NCBI GenBank assembly: GCA_013298205.1
Contig: JAAFJZ010000172.1
Coordinates: 1-5,983, forward strand
Source of the DNA: Cytophagales bacterium
Lineage (GTDB): Bacteria > Bacteroidota > Bacteroidia > Cytophagales > UBA9547
Direction of reading: 5' to 3'
Length of the DNA: 5,983 nt
The stretch's first letter is position 1. Each line of letters begins with the position of its first letter. Positions 5,898 to 5,983 of this stretch are shown here, one piece after another. The notes below the pieces were generated by a model. That model saw only the letters and a program-made list of their open reading frames with translations, did not search any database and was not told where the DNA came from. The translations under genes were made by a program, and so were the position numbers.

Positions 5898-5983
5898 CTA
5901 AGATTTTAACCAAGAAAGTGTTAATCTATCAGGTATCATTCTTAGGGTGGCGACCATAATTTTACCTTCCCAACCAATGCGGT
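5898..5983 (-). CDS. 3' end of an unidentified gene upstream of the beta-class methyltransferase (truncated by window)
   Basis: On the minus strand a frame is open from the window edge for 27 codons and ends at a TAG (5900-5898), five bases before the methyltransferase ATG. The readable tail ends in IPDRLTLSWLKS and has an ordinary protein-like composition; the other two minus frames stop earlier. The tight spacing implies co-transcription with the methyltransferase. The piece is too short to identify. A restriction endonuclease or helicase subunit partnering the methyltransferase would be a natural guess, but nothing in these residues shows it. Confidence 0.6.
   Translation of the reverse strand, partial: RIGWEGKIMVATLRMIPDRLTLSWLKS

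Noticed and set aside
5890..5913. TTG start at 5913 for the beta-class methyltransferase
   Set aside because: It would add only seven residues and overlap the upstream frame; the ATG at 5892 sits 5 nt after that gene's stop and is the simpler choice.
1..5983. CRISPR array, tRNA, rRNA or insertion-sequence genes
   Set aside because: No regularly spaced repeats, tRNA-like cloverleaf, rRNA-like stretch or transposase motifs were seen on either strand.

Overview
This AT-rich window looks like a defence (restriction-modification) island from a Bacteroidota chromosome or mobile region. The evidence is the low GC content, A-rich gene leaders without clear Shine-Dalgarno sequences, and a close match to the Bacteroidota promoter pattern (TTTG, about 20 nt, TAnnTTTG) upstream of the regulator gene. 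The genus cannot be read from the sequence.

Layout. (1) Bases 2-925, plus strand: the C-terminal part of a type IIS restriction endonuclease resembling the Alw26I/Eco31I/Esp3I family, with a visible HNH-type site; its N-terminus lies outside the window. (2) Bases 851-4317, minus strand: a tightly packed three-gene operon. In transcription order it encodes a 103-aa XRE-type helix-turn-helix regulator, a 663-aa gamma-class N6-adenine methyltransferase (1-nt gap), and a 393-aa cytosine-C5 methyltransferase (20-bp overlap). The operon converges on the endonuclease gene, and the two 3' ends overlap by 75 bp. (3) Bases 4318-4641: non-coding, GC-richer, full of hairpins and short repeats. It contains the regulator promoter with a palindromic operator candidate and a probable terminator for the next gene. 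(4) Bases 4642-5892, minus strand: a separate beta-class (DPPY) adenine methyltransferase, preceded at 5 nt by the last 27 codons of an unidentified gene cut by the window edge.

How the genes fit together. Alw26I-like enzymes cut outside an asymmetric GTCTC-type site. Their hosts are known to protect the two strands differently, with m5C on one and m6A on the other, which matches the one C5 and one N6A methyltransferase found here. The helix-turn-helix protein probably autoregulates the methyltransferase operon. The fourth methyltransferase probably belongs to another system.

The most notable feature is the C5 methyltransferase. It is circularly permuted: motifs IX and X lie at the N-terminus, before motifs I-VIII, and the target-recognition region is at the C-terminus. 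Its last 24 codons lie antisense to the last codons of the endonuclease gene, so the new C-terminus made by the permutation falls at the overlap. The second notable feature is the structured spacer, one repeat arm of which runs into the 3' end of the beta-class methyltransferase gene and encodes part of its tail.
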